Part shown: in pieces, positions 8,894 to 16,699 of the stretch
How positions within the stretch are numbered: the stretch's first letter is position 1
Layout of the letters: every line of letters begins with the position of its first letter
Origin: Natrinema mahii
GTDB taxonomy: Archaea; Halobacteriota; Halobacteria; Halobacteriales; Natrialbaceae
Length of the DNA: 55,530 nt
Reading direction: 5' to 3'
NCBI GenBank assembly: GCA_000690595.2
Contig: JHUT02000011.1
Location: forward strand, 51,410 to 106,939
Notes under the pieces: model-generated
What the model saw: the letters and a program-made list of their open reading frames with translations, nothing else
Databases searched by the model: none
What the model was told of the DNA's origin: nothing
Position numbers and translations under genes: made by a program

Positions 8894-9532
8894 ATGGCCG
8901 CTCACGGCCGGCCCGCACTGCGGGACCTGTTTGACGAGTCGCCCACGCCTCACATCGCCCACCCCCCGCGGACCCACCACCGAGACTTCTACGTCGCCAC
9001 CGACGGGTCCTTCCGGGAGGCCGGCGGCGGGCTGGGGGCCGTTATCGAAACCCGCGACGGCACCCGCGTCGCGCGGATCGCGACCGCGGACGCGCCGCCG
9101 GACAACAACGTCGCGGAGTATCGCGCGTTGCATCTCGGACTGGACGTCCTGGCCGCTCGAGCGCCGCGAGACGCCGCGGTCGGCGTCCTCATCGATCACG
9201 ACGCGCTCGCCAGCAACGTCAACAGTACCATCCTCGCGACGCGCCACCCTGACGGGAAGTCGCCCCGTCCCGTCTCCGTCCCGACCGCGACGCAGTATCA
9301 CTGGCGCGGGATCCGCGCCCGTCTCAACGGGTTCGACGAAGTGCGGGCCGCCCGCATCGACAGCGATCAAAACCCCGCCCACCCGCTCGCGAACGCGCCC
9401 GACCAGTACCGCCACGTCAACCGCGAGCCCGACCGCTGCGTGCTTCCCGAGACGCCGGAACCGACCGCCGGCGAGTTCCCGCCGCCGTCTCGGGCCGATC
9501 GGAACAGCGGTGGCGGCCGCGCCTCCGACTGA
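8894..9532 (+). CDS. rnhA: ribonuclease HI family protein
   Basis: A 212-aa protein with an RNase H-like fold, predicted to cleave RNA in RNA:DNA hybrids. Catalytic carboxylates can be placed: D37 in ATDGSF, E75 in NNVAEYRAL and D101 in LIDHD. A fourth acidic position lies in RIDSDQNP. The arrangement (DGS, NNxAEY, then DxD) is that of the archaeal/bacterial type 1 RNase HI. The N-terminal ~30 residues and the C-terminal ~45 are extensions without recognisable domains. A TATA-like box at 8864 supports the chosen ATG. It is probably monocistronic, although the DUF2240 gene follows after 66 bp. Confidence 0.85.
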   Translation: MAAHGRPALRDLFDESPTPHIAHPPRTHHRDFYVATDGSFREAGGGLGAVIETRDGTRVARIATADAPPDNNVAEYRALHLGLDVLAARAPRDAAVGVLIDHDALASNVNSTILATRHPDGKSPRPVSVPTATQYHWRGIRARLNGFDEVRAARIDSDQNPAHPLANAPDQYRHVNREPDRCVLPETPEPTAGEFPPPSRADRNSGGGRASD

Positions 9533-9598
9533 TCGCCCGCGAGCGCGGACCGTCCGTAACCGTCATCGTTTTCTCGCCGCTCGAGCAAGTCGTCGCCG

Positions 9599-10057
9599 AT
9601 GAGTCTCCGCGTCGCGGTCGCGGCCCCGTTCATCCAACACGGGAGCCGTCGGCTCGAGGAAAACGAGTTCGTCGTCGCGCTCTCGCTCGATCGGGACTGG
9701 TTCTCCCCCGATCAGGCCAAGCGACTGATCGACATCGCGACGGAGGAGGGGCTACTCGACCGGACCGACGACGGGCTCGCGGCGACCTTCGAGCCGGGCG
9801 AGGTGACGATCCCCGAGGAGTTTGCCCCCGACGAGGACCTCCTGCGGAAGCGCTCGGCGTTCGAGCGCGTCCTGGACTCGCTGGTCGCCGAGGGCATGGA
9901 GAAACACGAGGCCGTCGGCGCGATCAACACCCTTCAGGGGGAGTTGGGGCTGACCATCGAGGCCGCCGCGGTGGTCTACGCCCGCCGCGAGGGACTCGAC
10001 GTCGCCGACCTCGCCCCCATCGCCCGCGAGGCCGTCCTCGACACCGAAGGCGACTAA
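9599..10057 (+). CDS. DUF2240 family protein
   Basis: A 152-aa protein matching the archaeal DUF2240 family in length and layout. The N-terminal half (VAAPFIQHGSRRLEENEFVV ... WFSPDQAKRLIDIATEEGLL) looks like a small winged-helix unit. The C-terminal half (LLRKRSAFERVLDSLV ... AINTLQGELGLTIEAAAVVYAR) is helical and resembles a UBA/ubiquitin-associated-like or regulatory helix bundle. Function is unknown. It sits between RNase HI and another small haloarchaeal gene, all on the plus strand with short spacers, so the three may form an operon. Confidence 0.8.
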   Translation: MSLRVAVAAPFIQHGSRRLEENEFVVALSLDRDWFSPDQAKRLIDIATEEGLLDRTDDGLAATFEPGEVTIPEEFAPDEDLLRKRSAFERVLDSLVAEGMEKHEAVGAINTLQGELGLTIEAAAVVYARREGLDVADLAPIAREAVLDTEGD

Positions 10058-10080
10058 TCCTCTCGCCCCGATCCACGGAT

Positions 10081-10494
10081 ATGGTCGAGGACCGGATCAC
10101 CGACGGCCGCCGCATCGCCGAACTCCTCTCGAGCGAACTCGACGGCCGCGAGGACGGCCTGCTCGAGCGTGTCGCCGTGACCAACGCCGACCGGGACGTC
10201 GAGCCGTCGGCCGACGGCACTCGCGCGTACGATGTCACCTACCGCGACGAGCGTCTCGCCCGCGTGTTCGTCCACGAGGACCGGGCCCGCCTCGAGTTCG
10301 AGGCGGGACAGGACCGAGCGGCCGACGCGGCGGCGACCCTCGAGCTTCGGGTCCGACCCAAGGCGACCGAGCCGCCGAAGACGCTGGTCTTCCTCGAGAG
10401 CGGGGCCGCCGTCAAGCGGGCGACCGACGTGGTCCAGCGAGTGGGGCGAGAACTCGAGGAAGCCGACGCGTGGAATCCAAGCACACCGAACTGA
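10081..10494 (+). CDS. conserved haloarchaeal protein, function unknown
   Basis: A 137-aa acidic protein starting 23 bp after the DUF2240 gene. An N-terminal helix (ITDGRRIAELLSSELDG) is followed by beta-rich sequence with alternating hydrophobics (ERVAVTNADRDVEPSADGTRAYDVTYRDERLARVFVHED, read as separate strands) and a C-terminal helix (AVKRATDVVQRVGRELEEA). No catalytic motif, Cys pair or membrane segment is visible. I do not recognise a named family. Strong GC3 bias and operon-like spacing support it as a gene. Confidence 0.75.
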   Translation: MVEDRITDGRRIAELLSSELDGREDGLLERVAVTNADRDVEPSADGTRAYDVTYRDERLARVFVHEDRARLEFEAGQDRAADAAATLELRVRPKATEPPKTLVFLESGAAVKRATDVVQRVGRELEEADAWNPSTPN

Positions 10495-10796
10495 GGCGTT
10501 CCCGGCGATGGCGCGCGCTGTGTCACGGTCCGCTCGGACGAGCGGGCCGTGACCCGAAGCCGTGCGAGGGATGAGCGAGTGAAACGAGCGAATCGGCTGG
10601 GGAGGGCGTGGCGGCTCCCTGTTGCCACGATAGCAAAACGACACGCTCATTTAATCTCTCCGCCGGTCAAGTGACGCGCATACTATACGTTGAAACGATT
10701 CACACACTGATCGCAACGCTGTCATGCGATCAGGTGTGCAATGCTGTCAGCGGCTACTATAGCTTCGTAGGTAGAGTACGACACGCTGGAAGCAGA
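10495..10796. other. gene-free interval between convergent genes
   Basis: About 300 bp without a credible gene. The first half is GC-rich. From about 10625 the composition becomes AT-richer than its surroundings. A 13-14 bp stem-loop sits at 10703-10738, and the motif GCTGTCA occurs both in the loop and again just after the hairpin (10741-10750). It could hold terminators for both flanking genes, or a decayed small mobile element. Confidence 0.5.
10703..10738. repeat. near-perfect hairpin in a convergent intergenic region
   Basis: The left arm CACACTGATCGCA (10703-10715) pairs with the right arm TGCGATCAGGTGTG (10725-10738), with a single bulged G. The loop is the 9-nt ACGCTGTCA. No T-run follows on either strand, so a bacterial-type terminator is not evident. 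Confidence 0.6.
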
Positions 10797-11456
10797 TCAC
10801 TCGAGCCCCTCGAGAACCCCCGGTAACGCCGCCGCGAGATCGCCCTGCTCGAGGTGGGCGACGGCTCGCGAGTCCGGTGCCGGTCCGTCCGACAGCAGCA
10901 CCTGCACCGCCGCCATCCCGGCCTCGGTCGCGCCCCGAACGTCGGCCTCGACCTCGTCGCCGACGTAGACCGCCTCGCCGGGCGCGACGCCCAGTTCGTC
11001 GGTGATCGCCTCGAAGGCGCGGGAGTCGGGTTTGCCCGCCTCGAGTTCGCCGGTCACCAGGGCGGCGTCGAAGGCGTCTTCCCAGCCCAGCGTCTCGAGT
11101 TTGTCCCGCTGGGCGCGGACGGGGCCGTTGGTCAGCAGGCCGACGCGGTAGCTCCCCCGGAGATCGGCGAGCATGGTCTCGACGCCGGGCAGGGGCTCGA
11201 GCGAGTCCGAAATCGTCTCCCGATACGCGGTCGCGACGGCGGCCGGATCGGCGTCGCTGTCGGTGCCCGCGAGCAAGTCCGCGAAAATCGGTTCGCGCGT
11301 CTCGCTGGTGAGGTTCCGACGGTGGGCCTCGAGGTAGGCCTCGCGGGAAAGCGAGGGCGCGCCCGTCGCGGTCGCGGCTTCCTCGAGAATGGTCGTCCGA
11401 TCCCGTCGGGGGACGGCGAGCGTGTAGTCGAGGTCGAAGACGACCGCGCGTGGCAT
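10797..11456 (-). CDS. HAD-superfamily hydrolase (phosphatase-like)
   Basis: A 219-aa haloacid-dehalogenase-superfamily enzyme. Motif I is VVFDLDYTL (residues 5-13, nucleophile Asp then acid/base Asp), motif II is LLTNGP, motif III is the Lys in ELEAGKPDSRAFE, and motif IV is YVGDEVEADVRGA. This is the usual order of a C1-capped phosphatase of the phosphoglycolate phosphatase/pyrophosphatase type. The substrate cannot be inferred. The start is set at ATG 11456 (MPRAVVFDLD) because motif I must begin near residue 5. The open frame continues upstream only as non-coding sequence. It is convergent with the upstream operon. Confidence 0.88.
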   Translation of the reverse strand: MPRAVVFDLDYTLAVPRRDRTTILEEAATATGAPSLSREAYLEAHRRNLTSETREPIFADLLAGTDSDADPAAVATAYRETISDSLEPLPGVETMLADLRGSYRVGLLTNGPVRAQRDKLETLGWEDAFDAALVTGELEAGKPDSRAFEAITDELGVAPGEAVYVGDEVEADVRGATEAGMAAVQVLLSDGPAPDSRAVAHLEQGDLAAALPGVLEGLE

Positions 11457-11764
11457 GGATATGTGAGAGGGCTCGAGCCGGTTGAAGCTATCCCTTCCGG
11501 TCGGCGAGCGTCTCGAGGCGTGGCTGCTGGGCTGGCTCACCACCGGATCCTCGGCGGCTTCTCAGTCGTCGATCCCCGTTCTCAGTCGTCGATCCTCGAG
11601 ATGCCCTGCCCGCGCTCGAGCAGCACGATTCCGATCGGCTCGAGTCGATCGGAGTACTGCATGAGCGACGTCCCGAGGACGCTCTCGTGGACAGTCACCC
11701 GTATCGGGTTCGACGCCGGATGCGGCGGCTATCGACTTTTGTGCGTGGCGACCGACCATCGGTC
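11457..11764. other. gene-free interval with a possible decayed small gene
   Basis: A 308-bp interval between two divergent genes. It holds a 20-bp imperfect tandem duplication (11559-11578 and 11579-11598, one mismatch) and a minus-strand stretch that looks codon-biased but is out of frame with itself (see 11582-11699). No strong TATA box was noticed on either strand. Confidence 0.45.
11582..11699 (-). pseudogene. possible frameshifted small ORF (about 38 codons)
   Basis: From a GTG at 11699 the minus strand reads VTVHESVLGTSLMQYSDRLE with strongly haloarchaeal codon use. The frame then shifts by one base near 11640, and an adjoining frame reads PIGIVLLERGQGISRIDD followed by TGA at 11584-11582. 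Removing one base near 11640 would give one continuous small protein. This could be chance, a sequencing error or a decayed gene. No homologue is recognised. The last codons are duplicated by the 20-bp tandem repeat just downstream. Confidence 0.25.
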
Positions 11765-12565
11765 ATGGAGGATCCGACCGACGCCGACGACCGATCGGCG
11801 AGACACGTCTGGTCGGCCGGCCGGTACCCCGCGATGGCACCGAACATGCTGCCGGCCATCGCGCGGCTGGTCAACGCCGCCGGCATCGATCCGGGCAACC
11901 GCGTCCTCGACGTCGGCTGTGGAACCGGCAACGCCGCGCTGACCGCCCGCCGGGCCGGTGCCGACGTGGTCGGCCTCGATCTCGCCCCCGAGATGCTCGA
12001 GCTGGCGCGTGACAACGCCGCGCTCGCGGGCCACGACGACATCGGCTGGCTCGTCGGCGACGCTGAGACCCTCCCGGTGCCCGACGACGCGTTCGACGTC
12101 GTCCTCTCGAACTTCGGGCACGTGTTCGCGCCGGACTCGACCCGCGCCGGGGCGGAACTCCGGCGAGTCACGAGGTCCGGCGGTCGGGTCTGTTTCACCG
12201 CGTGGTCGCCGACCGGCGTCGTCGGCGATCTCACTGCGGTCCTGACCGACCACGTCACGGCACCGCCGAGCGATCCGTGGGCCCACCTCGAGTGGGGCGA
12301 GCCCGACGTCGTCCGCGAGCGGTTCGCCGACGTGGCCGACCTGTCCTTCCAGCGGCGCTTGCTCGAGTTTCGCTACGCCACGCCGCGGCACTTCTGGCGG
12401 GAGTTCGCCGAGGAGTCCGGCCCGCTCTCGCCGGTTCTGCGGCGGATGGACGACGACGATGCCCGGGCCGCGCTCCGCCGGGACGCCGTGGGGGCGCTCG
12501 AGGACTGGTTCGGTGATAACGCGATCCGCGTCGAGTATCTGCAGGCCCGGGCCGTCGTCGCGTAG
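11765..12565 (+). CDS. class I SAM-dependent methyltransferase
   Basis: A 266-aa Rossmann-fold methyltransferase of the UbiE/Methyltransf_11 type. The SAM-binding motif I is RVLDVGCGTGNAAL, motif II is the acidic loop VVGLDLAPEML, and the post-I/motif III region is GDAETLPVPDDAFDVVLSNFG, characteristic of small-molecule methyltransferases. The C-terminal third (HFWREFAEESGPLSPVLRRM) is a helical substrate lid. The ATG at 11765 is preferred: the in-frame extension to 11687 is Arg-rich and resembles non-coding sequence. The methyl acceptor is unknown. It is monocistronic, with a 104-bp gap to the next gene. Confidence 0.88.
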   Translation: MEDPTDADDRSARHVWSAGRYPAMAPNMLPAIARLVNAAGIDPGNRVLDVGCGTGNAALTARRAGADVVGLDLAPEMLELARDNAALAGHDDIGWLVGDAETLPVPDDAFDVVLSNFGHVFAPDSTRAGAELRRVTRSGGRVCFTAWSPTGVVGDLTAVLTDHVTAPPSDPWAHLEWGEPDVVRERFADVADLSFQRRLLEFRYATPRHFWREFAEESGPLSPVLRRMDDDDARAALRRDAVGALEDWFGDNAIRVEYLQARAVVA

Positions 12566-12668
12566 CGTGTCCTTCCCGGTCCGGCTTCTCGTGGTGACGG
12601 TCAGGAACCGATCACAGTGACACATTCCGTAACGGGCGTTTTTGGCCGTTCCGCCTGTGGCGTTTCCC

Positions 12669-13760
12669 ATGGGCGTCTTCGATAGCTGGGACGGCAAGCG
12701 TGTCGCCTGGGTCGCGCTCGGACTCGTCCTCGCGGCCCTGATCGGCCTCGCTCTCTTCCGGTATATCGGCCCCTTCCTCTTCGCGATATTCCTGTACTAC
12801 GCCACGCGACCGCTCTACCGGCAGCTCGACCGGTTCATCGACCATCCGAACGTGACGGCGACGGTCACGATCCTGCTGATCATCCTCCCGATGCTGGCCG
12901 TCGTCGCCTACGCGGTCGTCGTCGCGCTCAGGGAACTCGATCAGTTCCTCGCGTCGAGCGACCTCGAGGTCGTCCGGTCGACCCTCCAGCCGTATCTGGG
13001 GATGGTCAGACGTGGCAACGTCGATCGACTTCGGGAGGCGATCGCCTCCGGCTCGGGCGGCTCGGTCGCGAGCGCTCTCCAGCAGGGCTTGCCGGGGGTC
13101 GTCGGCCGACTGCAGTCGATCGCCGCGGCCGGCTTCGGGATCCTCGCACGGTTCTTTCTCATGCTCACCATCCTCTTCTATCTCCTGCGGGACGACTGGA
13201 AGCTGCGACAGTGGTTTTACGAGAGCATCGACCACGACGAGGACATCGTCTCGTACACCCAGGCCGTCGACGACGACCTCGAGACGGTCTTTCTCAGCAA
13301 CCTGGCGGTCATCGCGGTCGCGGCCGGCGCGGCCGCCGTCGTCTTCTACGGGCTCAACTACGTCGCCTCGAGCGGACCCGTCGTCCCGACGCCGGTCCTG
13401 CTCGCCCTGCTCATCGGGATCGGAACGCTAGTCCCGGCGGTCGGAATGAAGATCGTCTACGTTCCGTACGGACTGGTCCTCCTCGGGGTCGCGCTGACGA
13501 CCCCGACGCCGCTCTGGCATCCGATCGCGTTCCTCGCGCTCACGCTGGTCGTCGTGGACACCGTCCCCGACTTCTTCGCGCGGTCGTTCCTCTCCGCGCG
13601 CAGCGGTGTCCACATGGGGCTGGTCCTCCTGGGCTACTTCCTCGGGACGCTCGCGTTCGGCTGGTGGGGGCTGTTCCTCGGCCCGATCGTCGTCGTCCTC
13701 GCGGTCCACTTCGGGGAGACGGTCGTTCCGGGCCTGGCCAGCGATTTCATGTGGGAGTGA
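12669..13760 (+). CDS. AI-2E family transporter (UPF0118 permease)
   Basis: A 363-aa membrane protein with about eight helices: two at the N-terminus (VAWVALGLVLAALIGLALF, YIGPFLFAIFLYY), a pair around 75-95, a large central soluble region (about 100-170), then a cluster in the second half ending with GYFLGTLAFGWWGLFLGPIV. 'GxxxGPxxV' near the end is the family's conserved end motif. Family members are trimeric/pentameric permeases, with some linked to autoinducer-2 or to Na+/H+ exchange. In haloarchaea the substrate is unknown. The start is ATG 12669 (MGVFDSWDGKRVAWV). Confidence 0.88.
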   Translation: MGVFDSWDGKRVAWVALGLVLAALIGLALFRYIGPFLFAIFLYYATRPLYRQLDRFIDHPNVTATVTILLIILPMLAVVAYAVVVALRELDQFLASSDLEVVRSTLQPYLGMVRRGNVDRLREAIASGSGGSVASALQQGLPGVVGRLQSIAAAGFGILARFFLMLTILFYLLRDDWKLRQWFYESIDHDEDIVSYTQAVDDDLETVFLSNLAVIAVAAGAAAVVFYGLNYVASSGPVVPTPVLLALLIGIGTLVPAVGMKIVYVPYGLVLLGVALTTPTPLWHPIAFLALTLVVVDTVPDFFARSFLSARSGVHMGLVLLGYFLGTLAFGWWGLFLGPIVVVLAVHFGETVVPGLASDFMWE

Positions 13761-13849
13761 CGGTCCGCGGCGCTGCTGCCGAGTACTGACGGTGACGGGC
13801 CCCGTTTTCGGCCCCACGAGTTATCGACGCGGGGCCGCATAGGAGAGAC

Positions 13850-14533
13850 ATGGCGTTCGATCCCGACGCGGTCGAGACCGTGACGTTCGACTCGTACAGC
13901 ACCATCGTCGACATCGACGCGGCCGAACGGGCGCTCGCCGACCGGGTCGACGATCCCGAACCGATCTCGCGGCTTTGGCGGCTCCGGTCGCTCGAGTACA
14001 CGCTCGTCGCGAACTCCCTCGACGCCTACCAGCCCTTCTACGAGATGAACCGCGACGCCCTGCAGTACGCGCTCGAGGTCCACGGCGTCGACGTCTCCGC
14101 CGACGAGCGCGAGGATATCCTGGCGGTCTATCACGAACTCGAGGTCTTCGACGACGTTCGCGATGGCATCGAGCGACTCCGCGAGGGTGGTTACGACTGT
14201 TATGTCGTTTCGAACGGCGATCCCGACATGCTCTCCTCGATGGTCGCCCACGCCGACGTCGGCGACCTCCTCGCGGACACGATCAGCGCCGACGAGGTGG
14301 GGACGTTCAAGCCGGCCGCCGAACTCTACCGCCACGCAGCCGCCCGGACCGGCACCCCCATCGACGGGGTCGTCCACGTCACCGCCGGCTGGTACGACGT
14401 CATGGGGGCGAAACACGCCGGCATGCAGGGCGCGTGGGTCGACCGGAAGGGACGCCCGTGGGAGCCGGTCGCCGGCGACCCGGACCTGACCGTCGAGTCG
14501 TTCCACGACCTGGCCGACGCGCTCGGCTGCTGA
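13850..14533 (+). CDS. haloacid dehalogenase, type II-like HAD hydrolase
   Basis: A 227-aa HAD enzyme. Motif I is VTFDSYSTIVD, with D14 the presumed nucleophile. The small helical cap covers about residues 20-100. Motif II is CYVVSNGDPDM, motif III is K in DEVGTFKPAAELY, and motif IV reads HVTAGWYDVMGAKHAGM. Together with the conserved sequence AWVDRKG this matches L-2-haloacid dehalogenase-like proteins, which cleave C-halogen bonds or are phosphatases. The type II label comes from the Ser after the nucleophile and the cap length. The actual substrate is unknown. Confidence 0.85.
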   Translation: MAFDPDAVETVTFDSYSTIVDIDAAERALADRVDDPEPISRLWRLRSLEYTLVANSLDAYQPFYEMNRDALQYALEVHGVDVSADEREDILAVYHELEVFDDVRDGIERLREGGYDCYVVSNGDPDMLSSMVAHADVGDLLADTISADEVGTFKPAAELYRHAAARTGTPIDGVVHVTAGWYDVMGAKHAGMQGAWVDRKGRPWEPVAGDPDLTVESFHDLADALGC

Positions 14534-14608
14534 CGCTCCGCGGAGTCCCCTCGTTTTCCCCGTGTGATCGCCGGCGAGGCGGGCCGAGCGCTGACCGACT
14601 CGAGTTGC

Positions 14609-16027
14609 TCAGTCTCGAAGTCGCCCGCCGAGGACCTTCGCGGCGACGAGGACGGGGTCCCAGGTGGTGTTAAAGGGTGGCGCGTACGCGAGGTCGTAGT
14701 TCTCCACGTCGGCGACGGTCGCGCCTTCCGAGAGCGCGGCGACGACGGCGTGGCTCCGATGGACTGCGCCCTCACCGTACTCGCTGGCGAGGCTGGCCCC
14801 GAGGACGCGTCCGGAGTCGCGGTCGGCGGTCAGCGTGATCCGGACGGTCCCGCCGTCGGGGTAGTAGCCCGCCCGCGACTTCGCCGTCACCGTCTCGCTG
14901 ACGGGGTCGAACCCGGCCGCGCGGGCCTCGTCGTGATCCAGTATCCCGGTGCGGGCGGCCTCGACGTCGAAGGCCTTGACCGCGGCCGTGCCGGCGACGC
15001 CGCCGCCCTCGGTCGGCGTCCCGGTGACCGTCTGCCCGATCGCGCGCCCGTGGCGGTTGGCCGTCAGCGCGAGCGGGACGTAGGTCGGCTCGCCCGTGAC
15101 GACGTGGGTCGCCTCCGCGCAGTCGCCCGCGGCGTAGACGTCGGGGGCGCTCGTCTCGCGGTAGGCGTCGGCCGCGATCGCCCCGGTCTCGCCGAGTTCG
15201 ATCCCGGCCGCTTTCGCGAGATCGGTCCGGGGTCGCACGCCGGTGCCGAGCAGGGCCATCTCGACTGGGACCCGATCGTCGGCGGTGACGACGGCCTCGA
15301 CGCGGTCGCCGCCCGCGAGTTCCCTGACCTCGGCACCGAGATGGAGCGCGACGTCTTCCTCCCGGAGGTGATCGGCGACGTACTCGCTGGTCTCGTCGCT
15401 GAAGCCGTTCAGTACGCGGTCGCCGCGCTGGAAGAGGTTCACTTCGAACCCGTTTGCGGCCAGCGCCTCCGCCATCTCGATGCCGATGTAGCCGCCGCCG
15501 ACGACGCCGACTGGGCCGGTACAGTCCTCGAGGTAGCGACAGGCCGGCCCCCGGTCGGGCTGTTGGAAGCCCTCGCCGTCGCGGGCGCGGGCGACGTACT
15601 CGCGGAGTTCCTTCCCGTCGCTCATCGAGCCAAGCGTATAGACGCCCTCGCGGTCGGTGCCGTCGATCGACGGGACGACGGCTTCCGCACCGGTCGCGAT
15701 CAGGAGGTCGCCGTAGGACTGCGTGACCGTCTCCGACTCGCTCTCGGCGGTGATCGTCCGGGCCTCGGTGTCGATCGCGACGACCTCGTGACCCGTCCGG
15801 AGATCGATGTCCCGGTCCTCGCGGAACTCCTCGGGCGTGACCGAGACGAGGGCCTCGAGCGACTGGATCTCTCCCTTGACGTAGTAGGGGAGCCCGCAGG
15901 CCCCGTAGGACACCCACTCGCCTTTCTCGAAGACGACGATCTCGCGGTCGGGGGCCTCGCGTCTGGCCTTGCTCGCCGCGGACATTCCGGCTGCGTCACC
16001 GCCGACGACGACGAACGGATCGCTCAT
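14609..16027 (-). CDS. FAD/NAD(P)-dependent disulfide oxidoreductase (CoA-disulfide reductase / NADH oxidase-like)
   Basis: A 472-aa flavoprotein. The N-terminal FAD motif is VVVGGDAAGMSAAS, and the single redox Cys is C44 in SYGACGLPYY, the hallmark of CoA-disulfide reductases and NADH oxidases that use one cysteine. The second dinucleotide motif is VGVVGGGYIGIEMAEAL, and the ATG/GD motif is DVYAAGDCAEA. The C-terminal dimerisation domain (Pyr_redox_dim) begins near residue 330 (GTAAVKAFDVEAARTG). It probably reduces CoA disulfide or O2 in redox homeostasis. The ATG at 16027 is chosen because the FAD motif follows directly. It is convergent with the HAD gene and downstream of the HxlR gene on the same strand. 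Confidence 0.88.
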   Translation of the reverse strand: MSDPFVVVGGDAAGMSAASKARREAPDREIVVFEKGEWVSYGACGLPYYVKGEIQSLEALVSVTPEEFREDRDIDLRTGHEVVAIDTEARTITAESESETVTQSYGDLLIATGAEAVVPSIDGTDREGVYTLGSMSDGKELREYVARARDGEGFQQPDRGPACRYLEDCTGPVGVVGGGYIGIEMAEALAANGFEVNLFQRGDRVLNGFSDETSEYVADHLREEDVALHLGAEVRELAGGDRVEAVVTADDRVPVEMALLGTGVRPRTDLAKAAGIELGETGAIAADAYRETSAPDVYAAGDCAEATHVVTGEPTYVPLALTANRHGRAIGQTVTGTPTEGGGVAGTAAVKAFDVEAARTGILDHDEARAAGFDPVSETVTAKSRAGYYPDGGTVRITLTADRDSGRVLGASLASEYGEGAVHRSHAVVAALSEGATVADVENYDLAYAPPFNTTWDPVLVAAKVLGGRLRD

Positions 16028-16090
16028 ACTGACCGTGTAGTCGGGGAGACACATAACTGCTGACCGGACCGCGGCGGTCCGGCACCGGAC

Positions 16091-16462
16091 TCAGACGACC
16101 GACGCCGATTCGTCCGACGCGGCCGCGAGGTGGTCGCGCCCCCAGTCGCGCATCGCCGTGATGACGGGCTCGAGCGACTGGCCGAGGTCGGTCAGCGAGT
16201 ACTCGACGCGGACCGGTTTCTCGCTGACGATCTCGCGGTCCACGAGTCGTTTCTCCTCAAGGTCCTCCAGCGCGTCCGAGAGGACCTTGCTCGAGATGCC
16301 GCCGACCTCCTCCTCGAGGGCGTTGAACCCGAGGGGCCCGTTCTCGAGCAGCCGGTGGACGATGACCGTGTGCCACTTCTTGCCGAGCAGCGTCGCGGTC
16401 GAGGTGATCGGACACCACTCCTCGCCCGCACACCAGACCTCGAGTTCCTGTTGGTCTTCCAT
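16091..16462 (-). CDS. HxlR-family winged-helix transcriptional regulator
   Basis: A 123-aa regulator. CAGEEWCPITSTATLLGKKW gives the conserved Cys residues and the 'C-P-(x)-T-x-LLG-K-W' entry of HxlR proteins. The helix-turn-helix runs through NGPLGFNALEEEVGGISSKV, and the wing is LVDREIVSEKPVRVEYSLT. HxlR proteins often sense redox or electrophile stress through the N-terminal Cys. It is divergent from a thioredoxin-reductase-like gene, and the 237-bp spacer is full of GTAAC/GTTAC palindromes, so it probably controls both directions. Confidence 0.9.
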   Translation of the reverse strand: MEDQQELEVWCAGEEWCPITSTATLLGKKWHTVIVHRLLENGPLGFNALEEEVGGISSKVLSDALEDLEEKRLVDREIVSEKPVRVEYSLTDLGQSLEPVITAMRDWGRDHLAAASDESASVV

Positions 16463-16492
16463 ACGCGTGCGTAGGCGTCGGAGCCGTTTATA

Positions 16493-16699
16493 GTTACGTC
16501 CTGTAACCGACTTACCGACTGTTACCTAGAGCCTTCCGGTGACCGGGCCGTCCCGTCCGCTGTTCGGTCGCGACGTGTCGAAACCGTTCGGCGAACGCGT
16601 GCGCTCGGTGCCCGCTCGCGGGGGTCACTTACCGACTCGTAACCGGGTTACCGTTACGATAGCTGATGGTTATACGTAAGGAGAGGTAACCGAGTTACC
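16493..16699. promoter_or_regulatory. cluster of GTAAC/GTTAC inverted repeats between divergent genes
   Basis: Visible sites: GTTAC-GTCCT-GTAAC (16493-16507), GTAAC at 16503 facing GTTAC at 16521 across the CTTACC repeat, GTAACC-G-GGTTAC (16639-16651, perfect) and GGTAAC-CGA-GTTACC (16685-16699, perfect). The first sits just upstream of the HxlR start and the last touches the ATG of the reductase gene. This placement fits an autoregulated HxlR operator array. The assignment of the regulator is an inference. Confidence 0.65.
16685..16699. promoter_or_regulatory. palindromic operator candidate abutting the start codon at 16700
   Basis: GGTAAC-CGA-GTTACC is a perfect palindrome ending at base 16699, directly before ATG at 16700. 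A protein bound here would block transcription start or elongation of the thioredoxin-reductase-like gene. Confidence 0.6.
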
